The position numbers and the translations under genes are program-made. A DNA stretch of 35,210 nucleotides from Thermoplasmatota archaeon (GTDB taxonomy: Archaea > Thermoplasmatota > Thermoplasmata > Halarchaeoplasmatales > Halarchaeoplasmataceae). Every line of letters starts with the position of its first letter. The stretch's first letter is position 1. This document shows, in pieces, positions 1 through 9,792 of this stretch. The DNA is taken from NCBI GenBank assembly GCA_018334835.1, contig JAGXLF010000006.1, forward strand, positions 1-35,210, in the 5' to 3' direction. The notes below the pieces were generated by a model, which was given only the letters and a program-made list of their open reading frames with translations, did not search any database and was not told the origin of the DNA.

Positions 1-59
1 TTACGAGGTTCAGCACTCAATGGCCTTTTACCATAAGCACGGCTTAGTGGGCTAGCAAC

Positions 60-290
60 CATATCATCTGCTGTTCCATCTTCAGTCCTCTCGGACAAAA
101 GATGTCCCTTTCAGGAGAGTTAGGTCAACTTTACACCCTGTCTTTTCAGGGCTAACTCCCGCCTGTTCTGCAGGAAATCTCTGATTTCCGAAGGAAAGAT
201 GGAAACTTCGTTTCCTGCGCTTCTTGACTTGATGTAAGACACCAACGAAACAGGACTTATCCTCAAACAGGATATACCTGTTCTCGGAAG
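60..290. other. Non-coding region dense in inverted repeats, possible structured RNA of unknown family
   Basis: Consecutive stem-loops: CTCTC(88-92)/GAGAG(115-119) with inner GGACA/TGTCC; AGTTAG(118-123)/CTAACT(152-157) with inner CCCTG/CAGGG; GCAGGAAA(170-177)/TTTCCTGC(211-218); AACAGG(249-254)/CCTGTT(277-282) with inner TATCCT/AGGATA. Short overlapping ORFs have no recognisable protein. Confidence 0.4.
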
Positions 291-333
291 GCATCTATAC
301 AAAAGGATTGAAGTTATTTATAATTGTGCTGAG

Positions 334-405
334 GGGGTGAGTGAAAGTGGAATCAAAGCAATTCATCTACGGGCTAGAAACCCATAGGGTTCTTGCTCAC
401 CCCTT
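334..405. repeat. Palindromic element: GGGGTGAG...CTCACCCC inverted repeat enclosing an AGAAACCC/GGGTTCT hairpin; possible IS200/IS605-type end
   Basis: Inverted repeat GGGGTGAG / CTCACCCC with internal hairpin agaaaccc-ata-gggttct. Minus strand reads CTAGCCCGTAGATGAATTGCTTTGATTC, which resembles IS605-type ends from memory only. Confidence 0.35.
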
Positions 406-654
406 TCTAAAAATATTGAGCTGATGGGTTTTTCCTCTAAATCATCCTTCTCGAGTCAAAACCCTCTATAATCTGTACGACCGATCTTTTCATCAACAGA
501 TCTACAGAAGACCTGATAGTCTTCCTCTCCACCCATAAACATAGTAATGACTATAATACTATAGACTGTAGTTTTTTGAAAACTAAGCAAATATCATTCC
601 TGAAAGTCTAGACACTCCTCGTATCTCGATGAGAGTATCCAAAAGACACTTCTT

Positions 655-957
655 ATGTGTATGATAAACAGAAAGAAAGTATTAATAGTTGCACAGAGAA
701 GATTCAATATAACGATGGTAACGATGAAAGAAGAACTGTTTGAAGAGTCGATGAGTGCCTGTAAGGCAGTGGCAGAAAGAGTCGATGAGATAGATGAAGA
801 ACTCTCATCTATCGAGATAAAGATGATGGTCGAAGAGGAGCTTGGGTATGGTCTAGACAAAGAGCAGATGCTCGTCTTGGCACTCACTTTCAAACATATC
901 GACAACCTATTCGAAAAGGCTGGGAAAAACACTGCATCGAAGATGATATACAGATGA
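655..957 (+). CDS. Hypothetical protein (start may be internal, MVTMKEELFEES)
   Basis: Acidic, charged 100-aa ORF typical of this genome; the antisense ORF is Ser-rich and low-complexity. Confidence 0.5.
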   Translation: MCMINRKKVLIVAQRRFNITMVTMKEELFEESMSACKAVAERVDEIDEELSSIEIKMMVEEELGYGLDKEQMLVLALTFKHIDNLFEKAGKNTASKMIYR

Positions 958-1030
958 TATCAAATATCATTTTTAGGAAATAATAGGCCGGCTATCATCG
1001 GAAGACAGCCGGATTTATCAAAAAATCACT

Positions 1031-1450
1031 TCACTTATGATGTTTTGGTGTGAGCACCGTATCTACGAAGTGTATGATCCCGTTTGATGCTTCGACGTCG
1101 GGTTTTATCACTTTCGAGTCGTTGACTCGTACACCGTTGGATGTGTCGATGGTTATGTCCTCTCCATTCATCGAAGTGGCTTTCTTCATCTTGGCGATGT
1201 CTTTTGATGTGTATTTGCCCCGGACCGTATGATAGTTGATCGTGTTTGCCAATTCATCTGGGTTCTCTAATAGATCATTCAGCTGATCGCTGGGTATCTT
1301 ATTGAAAGCGTCGTTAGTCGGTGCAAAGATAGTATAAGACCCTTTTCCTTCTTTTAACTCACTGAGATCCACATTCTCTAAAACATCCCATAATTTCTTC
1401 AATTCACCTTCGTCTCTCAAAGTATCTATTATATTCTTCATTTTTTTCAC
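1031..1450 (-). CDS. Fasciclin (FAS1) domain protein
   Basis: YTIFAPTNDAFNKIP ... INYHTVRGKYTSKDI ... VRVNDSKVIKPDVEASNGIIHFVDTVLTP matches FAS1 H1/H2 motifs; no signal peptide. Confidence 0.92.
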   Translation of the reverse strand: MKKMKNIIDTLRDEGELKKLWDVLENVDLSELKEGKGSYTIFAPTNDAFNKIPSDQLNDLLENPDELANTINYHTVRGKYTSKDIAKMKKATSMNGEDITIDTSNGVRVNDSKVIKPDVEASNGIIHFVDTVLTPKHHK

Positions 1451-1634
1451 CTCCTTTTATACTCAAATATATGAAATGGTTTAGCTAGTATATACGGGTT
1501 TCTATGAGTATTAAATATATTATTAGTTTAATGTATATTCTTGTCTCATACTAATATGGGAATCCAATCTAGAGAAATTTATTCTATCTATAACGAAATA
1601 CCTAAACATAGTTACGCTTTATATGGAATAATAT

Positions 1635-1922
1635 GTGCAGGAGAGTACCGCTGAAAGAATTTTTTCTTTCTCAGTCTTGACAATTCTTGATATACTGAAA
1701 GAACGATACGACCTTGACTCTCCTATCAGAAATAAACTGTCTTCTTACTATCTAGAAAGGGCTTTAATGCTCAGTCTAGAGGAAGAAAAAACGATAAAGG
1801 ACCTGAAAAAAGAAGTTGAGTTTCCATCTCACCAGATCTACAATAAACTAAGGAAACTTGAAGATGAAGGTAAAATAGAGGTCGATAGGGAATATAAGCT
1901 CAATAAATATAAAACGAAATAA
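1635..1922 (+). CDS. Small winged-helix-like protein
   Basis: TIKDLKKEVEFPSHQIYNKLRKLEDEGKIEVDREYKLNKYKTK resembles an HTH plus wing. Confidence 0.5.
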   Translation: MQESTAERIFSFSVLTILDILKERYDLDSPIRNKLSSYYLERALMLSLEEEKTIKDLKKEVEFPSHQIYNKLRKLEDEGKIEVDREYKLNKYKTK

Positions 1923-2028
1923 GATCTATCAAAGTCCTCTATCGGTTCAATAACCCCGCAATCTAAAGTTCATCTAAACCACACAAACTACTAATCACCC
2001 TTCACCTCTGTCCAAACAGGTATCATCG

Positions 2029-2664
2029 ATGAAGAAATTATACTTCGGTATCGAAGACGAAGACGGGGATATCCCGGGAAACGTATTTGAAGAAGGTGAG
2101 TTGATATCTTCGGTCTTGATACCATCCGAAGACCTATCGGACAGAGAAAAACCTGGAGAGGTAAAGATCAATGAAGACATGGAAGATAATCCTCTAGAAG
2201 ATGCGACCGAGATCGACCCGTCAGAATATCTAGTCAAACGGTGGGATGACGGAAAAGCCAAGCGGATATACTCTGGGATGATAGGATCTCTAGCAGACGA
2301 ATGGAAGGAGGTAGACTTCATAGAGATCTACGGGGACGGAAAGATATATGCTGATGAAGAAAAAGTCAAGGGTGATTTCACCACAACTCACGACTCTACA
2401 GTTCTGATAAAAGATGTTCAGGATATAGCCGAAAGAACAGACCGGGAACTCGAGAAGGAATATTTTCACTGCATACACTGCGGTAAAGAGATCAGGTCTT
2501 ACAGAGCTATAGAAGATGCGTTACCCGATGATTGGGTCATAGATCCCGATGAGACCGATAAGGAGAGCTATATGGAGAGAAGAGATGACGGTTCTGTAGT
2601 ATTGAAAGGGATATGTCCTGAGTGTGAAAAAAAGGAAAGGGATGAAAACCAGAAGCGAAGTTAA
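2029..2664 (+). CDS. Hypothetical acidic protein with C-terminal zinc-binding CxxC pairs
   Basis: ORF of 211 aa with CIHCGKEI...GICPECEKK. Confidence 0.65.
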   Translation: MKKLYFGIEDEDGDIPGNVFEEGELISSVLIPSEDLSDREKPGEVKINEDMEDNPLEDATEIDPSEYLVKRWDDGKAKRIYSGMIGSLADEWKEVDFIEIYGDGKIYADEEKVKGDFTTTHDSTVLIKDVQDIAERTDRELEKEYFHCIHCGKEIRSYRAIEDALPDDWVIDPDETDKESYMERRDDGSVVLKGICPECEKKERDENQKRS

Positions 2665-2721
2665 GTACCTATAATAGATAAAAAACGTTCTATGACTCGC
2701 GAGGATGATCTGAGTCGTCCG

Positions 2722-3585
2722 TCACAGTTCCTCTTTCAACTCTCTAAAAAATTCATCTTTAGCTTCTTTCTCAAACCACGGATAATGTCCACATCTATCC
2801 AAAATTATGAATTTGAAATCTTCTAGCACCTCGGAAAGTGGAGTCTTAACGCCCTCAGCTGGATGATGATCGTAGTCTCCATGGAAAGCCACAACAGAAC
2901 AATCTACGGACCGACTTTTCTTCAAAAGCTCACCGCTCCTCCTCAACTTCTCTGCCTCACGCCATACCTTTTCATTCACCTCTCCGATGACCTCCACGTC
3001 GTATTCTCTAGAGATTGTCAGGTCATAAGAACTAGCTTCCATTATCAGCTTGCCGTATTCCTTCATCACTCTATCTCTCTCATCTTTCCTATTTTTAAGT
3101 TCAAGGTATCTCTTTTTCTGAGCACTGTCCATGTGCTCTAAAAGAGACTCTTTCATACCTTCCACATATTCATCTTCAAAAGGAGGGCTCGATATCATGA
3201 TTATTTTATCCACTCTTTGTGAGTGCGCTGCGAATATCCAGGCGAGCCATGCCCCCCAGGAATGGCCGATCAAAGTCACAGTCTTATCGCAGAATCTTTC
3301 TGTCACCTCTCTCAGCCAATCAAGTTGTCCTGCGATAGAAACTTGATCGAGAAAGGGTTCGATCACACTGTTCTCCTCCGAAAGTTCCTCGGCTAGAGGA
3401 CCCGCATCGCCTAGAGCTCCAGGTCCACCGTGTATAACCACTACATCATACGGCGGATCACCATATCTTCTAGATCTGCTCATTTCACTCCGATCATATG
3501 TAAGGTGAGAAACGATAAATTCTTTTCCCGTTTTAAAGACTCGACTGATTTGAATTTCGTTTGGGTGAGAAATCCTAGATGGCAC
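2722..3585 (-). CDS. Alpha/beta hydrolase (proline iminopeptidase-like)
   Basis: HGGPGALGDAGPLAEEL oxyanion region, GHSWGAW nucleophile elbow, C-terminal CGHYPWFE His. Confidence 0.88.
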   Translation of the reverse strand: MPSRISHPNEIQISRVFKTGKEFIVSHLTYDRSEMSRSRRYGDPPYDVVVIHGGPGALGDAGPLAEELSEENSVIEPFLDQVSIAGQLDWLREVTERFCDKTVTLIGHSWGAWLAWIFAAHSQRVDKIIMISSPPFEDEYVEGMKESLLEHMDSAQKKRYLELKNRKDERDRVMKEYGKLIMEASSYDLTISREYDVEVIGEVNEKVWREAEKLRRSGELLKKSRSVDCSVVAFHGDYDHHPAEGVKTPLSEVLEDFKFIILDRCGHYPWFEKEAKDEFFRELKEEL

Positions 3586-3663
3586 GTACTGTGTCCGGGA
3601 GAGACGTTCCTAAGAGCTAGGGAAGACATAGGTGTAATATAGAACTATCCTCATCTCACTCTA

Positions 3664-4998
3664 ATGTACAGTGAAAACGATTTGATCCCCAAGAAGTACG
3701 CTGTGACATTGACGCTAGAGCCAGAGAGCGGAGAGTTAGAAGCTGAAACTGTTTTGACTCTTAATGTTAGATCAGACACGTCTATCGAATTCGATCTGCA
3801 CGAAATTTTTGAAATAAATTCTCTTAGGATCGACGGCTCCACGGTGGATCATTCAACAGAGGATAACGAACCCACCCCCGTAAATCCAGCGTCTAAAAAA
3901 GTGAAGATCGCAGACGGGTGGAAAGGAAACAAAGAAGAAACTGTAGAAGTTAAGATCTCTTACAGTGGAAAACTTAAGGATATCCCGGAGTTCGAGACAA
4001 TGGAGGATCAGAAGATAGGTCTTGACGACAGGATAACAGAAGATCATATAGAACTCGCTTGTTACTCAACATGGTATCCATATTTCGGTTTCGGATATGA
4101 CTTCGATATCGACCTCAAATTGGATCTGCCTTCTCATCTTATCTCCGTCTGTTCGGGCAGAAAGGTCAGTTCTAAGAAGGAAGGCGAAAGACGGATAGAA
4201 AGGTGGAAGGCAAGTAAAGATAATGACATCGTCGTGGTGGCCTCCCCTGATTTCAAAAGGCGTACTATAGATGGTCCCTTCGGTGAGTTCTCAGTTTACT
4301 ATACCCGATTACCGGAAGATTTCGTAAAAAAAGAGATGGAGGAGATAAGTCAGGCTATACAACTCTACCAGGATATACTCGGTAGATCACATATCTCCGG
4401 TACCGAGTTTAAAAATGTTTATTCACCGAAAGAGAAAGGGCAGGGTGCTTTCTCTCGAAGGGGGATGATAGTTTATTCAGAAGGATATATATTGGAACAA
4501 TTGGAAGAAGATCCGGAGATGTCTATATTTAAATGGAACGCCCACGAGATAGCTCACTTTTGGTGGAATATAGGCTCGGGTCAGAGTGATTGGATCAATG
4601 AGGCTTTTGCTGAATATTTTTCCACTCTTGCACTCGAAGAGATCATATCTGAAGATAAGCTCGAAGAATACATCGAAAAGTACGAGGAATTCGTGAGGGA
4701 ACTTCCCGAAGATGCACCCTCGATCTCAGAAGTCGAGCCGTACAACAGCGGAGATAACTACACGATCAGGTACTACAAAGCACCTCTCATGCTCCATGAA
4801 TTGAGATATAAGATGGGAAAAAAAGAGTTCATTAGGAGCTCAAAAGACTTCTACGATAAATACAAAGATACAGGTGTGAAAACATCCGACTTTAAATCAT
4901 TTTGGAGTGAGAGATTGGAAGAAAAAAACTTGACAAATACACTTGAAGGATGGCTCACTTCTAAAGGTGGACTACCTGATGACGCGGGTGCCGAATGA
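3664..4998 (+). CDS. M1-like gluzincin metallopeptidase
   Basis: HEIAHFWW...DWINEAFAEYFS (HExxH-x18-E); N-terminal beta-domain typical of M1 family. Confidence 0.85.
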   Translation: MYSENDLIPKKYAVTLTLEPESGELEAETVLTLNVRSDTSIEFDLHEIFEINSLRIDGSTVDHSTEDNEPTPVNPASKKVKIADGWKGNKEETVEVKISYSGKLKDIPEFETMEDQKIGLDDRITEDHIELACYSTWYPYFGFGYDFDIDLKLDLPSHLISVCSGRKVSSKKEGERRIERWKASKDNDIVVVASPDFKRRTIDGPFGEFSVYYTRLPEDFVKKEMEEISQAIQLYQDILGRSHISGTEFKNVYSPKEKGQGAFSRRGMIVYSEGYILEQLEEDPEMSIFKWNAHEIAHFWWNIGSGQSDWINEAFAEYFSTLALEEIISEDKLEEYIEKYEEFVRELPEDAPSISEVEPYNSGDNYTIRYYKAPLMLHELRYKMGKKEFIRSSKDFYDKYKDTGVKTSDFKSFWSERLEEKNLTNTLEGWLTSKGGLPDDAGAE

Positions 4999-5309
4999 TT
5001 CTTAACGAATCTTATAAAGGTCGTCGATCTATATTTAAATAAATACTTCTTTGTAAGGGGAAAGGTTACTAGTCTAACGATGACTTAAAGACCACAATAA
5101 AAAACGGGCTTATCATCGTGTTTACAAAGATGGTTTGAAAGATTCATGGCCCAGTAAATCGACATCTGTATGATCGCGGCAATAAACATAATAGAGTTAT
5201 TCCTTAGACCACATATCAGAGTAAATGACCTGTATCAGAAATCTTCAATATCTATCCATCTTCTGTCTCAAATAAGTATATATATCTCTAAGGTCATTTT
5301 TCCTACAGG

Positions 5310-5942
5310 GTGGATATGATGGATGAAGATCGATGGGAAGACATGGATCAGGAATACGAAGGAGTATCGACCTCTTCTTTCAAAAGACATATCGAGTGGA
5401 AGACCATCATTTCCATCATAACCGGCTTCGGTTGGTTGATATTTCTAGTTATCTGGCTCTTCTTCTACGCTTCAGACCATACCGTCTACCAGAATTTAGG
5501 AGTTATACTTGCTTCTATGATGGCCCTTTTCTTAGTCAACGGAACCGCATGGTCGGCAATGGGTAGAGGGAGCAAGTGGAGATCGGCTTTCACATCGATA
5601 ACGGGCTTCATACTGGGCATCTTCCTGGTAATCTGGCTGTTCTACTATGCATCTGACTATACCCTCCTTGAAAATATAGGTGTATTCTTGATTTCGGTTC
5701 TGATCGTCGGGGCTTTGAACAGCTTGATATGGATCCCCAAGAGTTCCTCAGTGGGTTGGAGAGCTGCGGTATCTGCGGTGTCCGGTATAGGATGGATCAT
5801 ATTTTTGGTATACTGGTTATTCGTGTTGAGTTCAGCCTATAATATCTATCAGAACATAGCGATATTCATCGTATCGATATTGGTCCTAGGTATGATCAAC
5901 ACGATCACATGGGTCACCTGGGGACTGCAGAAAGCATTTTGA
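5310..5942 (+). CDS. Polytopic membrane protein made of three homologous two-helix repeats
   Basis: Repeats: ITGFGWLIFLVIWLFFYASDHTVYQNLGV / ITGFILGIFLVIWLFYYASDYTLLENIGV / VSGIGWIIFLVYWLFVLSSAYNIYQNIAI. Confidence 0.8.
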   Translation: MDMMDEDRWEDMDQEYEGVSTSSFKRHIEWKTIISIITGFGWLIFLVIWLFFYASDHTVYQNLGVILASMMALFLVNGTAWSAMGRGSKWRSAFTSITGFILGIFLVIWLFYYASDYTLLENIGVFLISVLIVGALNSLIWIPKSSSVGWRAAVSAVSGIGWIIFLVYWLFVLSSAYNIYQNIAIFIVSILVLGMINTITWVTWGLQKAF

Positions 5943-5967
5943 GCAGACCAACACTTCTCCGACCTGA

Positions 5968-6729
5968 TCAACTTATCAACTCTTCGATCTCATCACGAGA
6001 GAACGGTCCTCCGTGCGCTGCGTAGAACCGTCTGATCTTCACATCAGAACTAAGCAGTTTTTTCAAGCTCCTCCCCGCTTCTTCTAAATCATAGGCGAAG
6101 ATCGGTCTGCCGGGTTTTGAAGATGATAATATACCGCCCATCACTAGGTCACCGACCACGGCTTCACCGTTCTCCAACACGATAGAGATCGAACCGGGCG
6201 TGTGACCAGGAGTATGGATCACACTACCTTCTAATCCCAGCTCAGAAAGGTCGAAACGATCACCTACTAATATATCCGGCTCTACTCCCTCACCTTCACC
6301 GCTGCCAAATAGGGAAAGGAAAAGTGAGAGTATCCTTCCTTTCAAACAGGTAGGAGGAGCGTCCAAAAAATCACCCTCTGCGATGTTCTGAACCTCCATT
6401 TCGTGAACTACTACTCGGGCTCCTGTCTTTTCCTTCAATTGTGGAAGAGAACCTGCATGATCGGGATGAGCATGGGTGATGATTATGGAATCTATATCGT
6501 CTGGTTTCAAACCTTCCTCTCCAACCCTTTCCAATATATCGTCAGCGAGTCCTGGGTTTCCCGTATCCACCAGGATGTTCTTTTCACCTTTTATCAGGAA
6601 TACCTTGACCGATCTCAAACTGATAGGGATTATCTCCGTCTCATTTTCCATCGACCTTTTTGTCTCCGAAATCATGTCATCCCCTCGATCAACTTTTTGT
6701 CTCATAGACCGAGCTGTCAACTCGACCAT
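5968..6729 (-). CDS. MBL-fold metallo-hydrolase
   Basis: IITHAHPDHAGSL, VIHTPGHTPGS, VGDLV. Confidence 0.9.
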   Translation of the reverse strand: MVELTARSMRQKVDRGDDMISETKRSMENETEIIPISLRSVKVFLIKGEKNILVDTGNPGLADDILERVGEEGLKPDDIDSIIITHAHPDHAGSLPQLKEKTGARVVVHEMEVQNIAEGDFLDAPPTCLKGRILSLFLSLFGSGEGEGVEPDILVGDRFDLSELGLEGSVIHTPGHTPGSISIVLENGEAVVGDLVMGGILSSSKPGRPIFAYDLEEAGRSLKKLLSSDVKIRRFYAAHGGPFSRDEIEELIS

Positions 6730-6942
6730 TCAGACCAGGGAAAAAACATATTTTTGATCATTTTAAATCTTCCGATAGAACTCACCTTGTCTTTCAATTA
6801 TAACTCATCCTCCGCTATTTCCTCAAAAAAAGCCCTCTTAGAGCTTCACTTCAGAGTTTTTAGTATTGTCAATGGCCACGGCATTAGCTATCTATTACAA
6901 ATAAAGAAATAGTTGACCCCAAAAATCTTTTTTATTACCCAA

Positions 6943-7353
6943 TCAACGTTTCCATTTATACTCCCGGCATTCCGGACAGTAATAAGATCCGGCTCCTTCC
7001 TTGTATACTAATTCGGTTCCACACTTTCCACACTTCTTTTCCCTACCAAATATACGAGAAAATATACCTCCATCATCCTCCGTAGTTTTATCTTCGACCG
7101 AGTACTTTTCGGTAGCGGTTTTTCTTTTATCCCTCTCTTCGACACTCTCTGACTCTTCCCAATCTATCTTTTTTGTGGGTTTTCTGAAGATGTGTCCGAA
7201 CATACCCCAGAAAAGAAAGATCAGAACCCCCGGGAGTATACTTGCCCAACAGACCAGTACTGAAGGTGAGAAGTAGTTAGTCAATACAAAATAGATGAAT
7301 ATAGGGAATCCTAGTAAGAACAAAAGCCAATAAAGCGCACCTTTTCTTCTCAA
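6943..7353 (-). CDS. Membrane protein with C-terminal zinc ribbon
   Basis: Two N-terminal TM segments, then CGKCGTELVYKEGAGSYYCPEC. Confidence 0.7.
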   Translation of the reverse strand: MRRKGALYWLLFLLGFPIFIYFVLTNYFSPSVLVCWASILPGVLIFLFWGMFGHIFRKPTKKIDWEESESVEERDKRKTATEKYSVEDKTTEDDGGIFSRIFGREKKCGKCGTELVYKEGAGSYYCPECREYKWKR

Positions 7354-7728
7354 TATATCTCCCCTCTTAGAGATAGTAGAACTCTATTTTTCTGTGGATA
7401 CATCTCACAACCCAGATTATTTATTATGCTTAGTAGTTATAAAGATTATCCCCTTTCTCCTAGTTGTACTAATAAGTTACTAAAATACTTCCCACCACTA
7501 GTTTAACTTCCACTATTGTTTCAATGCTCTGCTGTATCATCCTCTCTTTTGTATGCCATATTATCAATATTAAGTCTTTTACTAAATCATCGAACCTAAG
7601 CTAACAAAAGTATTTGTTGGAAAGTTTATAATATCCGGACCTGTTAAAACTCCTTACGAGTAATAGACGAAATTGAGTTTTGCGATCTGCATATCATCGA
7701 TAGATATAAAAATTTTGGAGGAAAAAAC

Positions 7729-9750
7729 ATGAGTGGATCATCTAAAAAAGATAAGAAGTATCCAAAAACTAAGCACGAGGATGTTGAAGAGGAATTACAC
7801 GGTGTCAATATCACAGATCCTTACCGCTGGCTGGAAGAAGATAGTGAAGAAGTCCAAGAGTGGACGGAGGAACAGAACGAGTACACTGAAGAGATCCTTG
7901 ACGATTCTATACTAGGAACTCTCCGTCCTCATCTCGAACTGGTAGTGGAACATGAAGAGTACGGTACACCGGTGGTTAGAGGAGATAGATACTTTCAGCT
8001 CCTCAGCGAACCCGACGAAGATCAGAGAAAGTTGGTAGTTCGAGAAGAACCAGACGGAGAATATCGCATTTTAGCTGATCCCAATGAATTCGAAGGCGTG
8101 GTTTCCCTGGATTGGTTCGTTCCCAGCCCCGACGGAGACCTGATCGTTTACGGGAAGAGCGAGGGTGGGACGGAACAGTATGACCTGACGGTCTTAGATG
8201 TAGAAGATGATTCAGAGGTCATGAAGATACCCGATGTAGGTCGATGTGGAGAACAAACTGTCGCTTGGCTAGACGACGGTTTCTATTATCAGAAAACGGA
8301 TCCTGAAGATCAACTGGATAAAGAACTCAGATATGCGGAGATAGATGGAAAGGATCATCTTATCACGGACGATCTGCCCCGCAAGAAGTGGCCTATCCTC
8401 TTCACAGACCAAGAGACGGACACGACTCTGGTAGGTATAGGTGAATTAGGTGGTGAGACAGAATTGTATCTTCTAAAAGACGGTCTCACCCGAATCTTAC
8501 CCGAACTAGAGGCCTCAATTAAGCTTCTCCTTCACAGAGGAAGATGTTATCTCCTTACGGATCACGAAACATCTCGATGGAAAGTTCTTTCGTGTCCTAT
8601 CGAGGAACTCGAAGATATTACGACAGATGAACTCGATACGACCATACCGGAAACTGAAAAAGTTTTGATGAATATCGTTCCTGCTAAAGACAGGCTCGTA
8701 GTTCACAGTTTAAACGATGCCGTCTCATCTATATCGATCCATTCTCTAAATGGAGAACATCTGAAAGAGATAGACCTGCCTTTAGCCGGCATCCCAAGAG
8801 GAGAACTCACGGGAAATGACAAAACACGGGAAGCTTATACGATCCTACAAAGTTTTGATCGTCCACCAGAGGTCATCCAGATAAATGCAGATTCTTACCA
8901 GTGGAACACCATCGATTCGGTCCAAATACCGGGCGATTTACCGGACCTGACTGTCGATCGTATCTGGGTCGGATCTACCGACGGAAAAGAAGTTCCAGCC
9001 TTCATAACGCACAGAGCCGATATTGAACCAAATAAATCTCCTACAGTACTTTACGGCTACGGTGGATTCAGGATTCCTCTCACACCTGATTTCAAAGCAG
9101 TAAGATTACCCTTCTTAGAAGCCGGCGGGGTTTGGGTGCAGGCCTGCCTCCGCGGAGGTCTCGAATTCGGTGAAGAGTGGCACGAGGAGGGCATGCGCGA
9201 AAACAAGCAGCAGGTCTTCGACGACTATTACTCCGTTGCTGAACATCTTATCCGATCTGGCATCAGCAGCGAAGACCAACTTGCCGCATGGGGCGGCTCA
9301 AATGGAGGATTACTAGTCGCTACAGCGATCACGCAAAGACCTGAACTCTTCGCAGGTGCAATATGCGCAGTACCTCTCACAGATATGCTGCGCTTCCATC
9401 GAACGTTATTAGGGGCTACATGGACCAAAGAATACGGTTCCCCTGAGGATGTGAAAACCTTCAAAGCGTTGAAAGAGTACTCTCCATATCATAATATAGA
9501 AAAGAGAACTTATCCGCCCACGCTGATCAGAACGGCGGTAGGCGACACGAGAGTAGACCCAGCTCATGCACGCAAGTTCGCCGCCCGTTTACAGAAAAAT
9601 CAAACGGACGATGCGCCTATCTGTCTTTGGACGGAAATCGATACCGGTCACGGATTAGGAAAACCGACATCGATGATAGTCGAGCAGTCGCTGCACGAGT
9701 TCGGTTTCCTCTTCAAATATCTTGATATCGATGTCAGCACTCTAGATTGA
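7729..9750 (+). CDS. Prolyl oligopeptidase (S9A family)
   Basis: DPYRWLEE N-terminal motif, propeller, GGSNGGLL catalytic Ser, AVGDTRVDP, DTGHGLGKP His; upstream GGAGG RBS. Confidence 0.95.
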   Translation: MSGSSKKDKKYPKTKHEDVEEELHGVNITDPYRWLEEDSEEVQEWTEEQNEYTEEILDDSILGTLRPHLELVVEHEEYGTPVVRGDRYFQLLSEPDEDQRKLVVREEPDGEYRILADPNEFEGVVSLDWFVPSPDGDLIVYGKSEGGTEQYDLTVLDVEDDSEVMKIPDVGRCGEQTVAWLDDGFYYQKTDPEDQLDKELRYAEIDGKDHLITDDLPRKKWPILFTDQETDTTLVGIGELGGETELYLLKDGLTRILPELEASIKLLLHRGRCYLLTDHETSRWKVLSCPIEELEDITTDELDTTIPETEKVLMNIVPAKDRLVVHSLNDAVSSISIHSLNGEHLKEIDLPLAGIPRGELTGNDKTREAYTILQSFDRPPEVIQINADSYQWNTIDSVQIPGDLPDLTVDRIWVGSTDGKEVPAFITHRADIEPNKSPTVLYGYGGFRIPLTPDFKAVRLPFLEAGGVWVQACLRGGLEFGEEWHEEGMRENKQQVFDDYYSVAEHLIRSGISSEDQLAAWGGSNGGLLVATAITQRPELFAGAICAVPLTDMLRFHRTLLGATWTKEYGSPEDVKTFKALKEYSPYHNIEKRTYPPTLIRTAVGDTRVDPAHARKFAARLQKNQTDDAPICLWTEIDTGHGLGKPTSMIVEQSLHEFGFLFKYLDIDVSTLD

Positions 9751-9792
9751 GTTATTGAAAAGCCTAGGTGATCCTGATCGATGAGTATCTTT

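Noticed and set aside
1-430. RNase P RNA or SRP RNA
   Set aside because: Fragments such as CGGCTTA and TAGATGAATTG look suggestive, but the conserved core motifs do not occur in the right order on one strand.
6403-6912. 169-aa plus-strand ORF
   Set aside because: Mostly antisense to the MBL-fold hydrolase, no recognisable domain.
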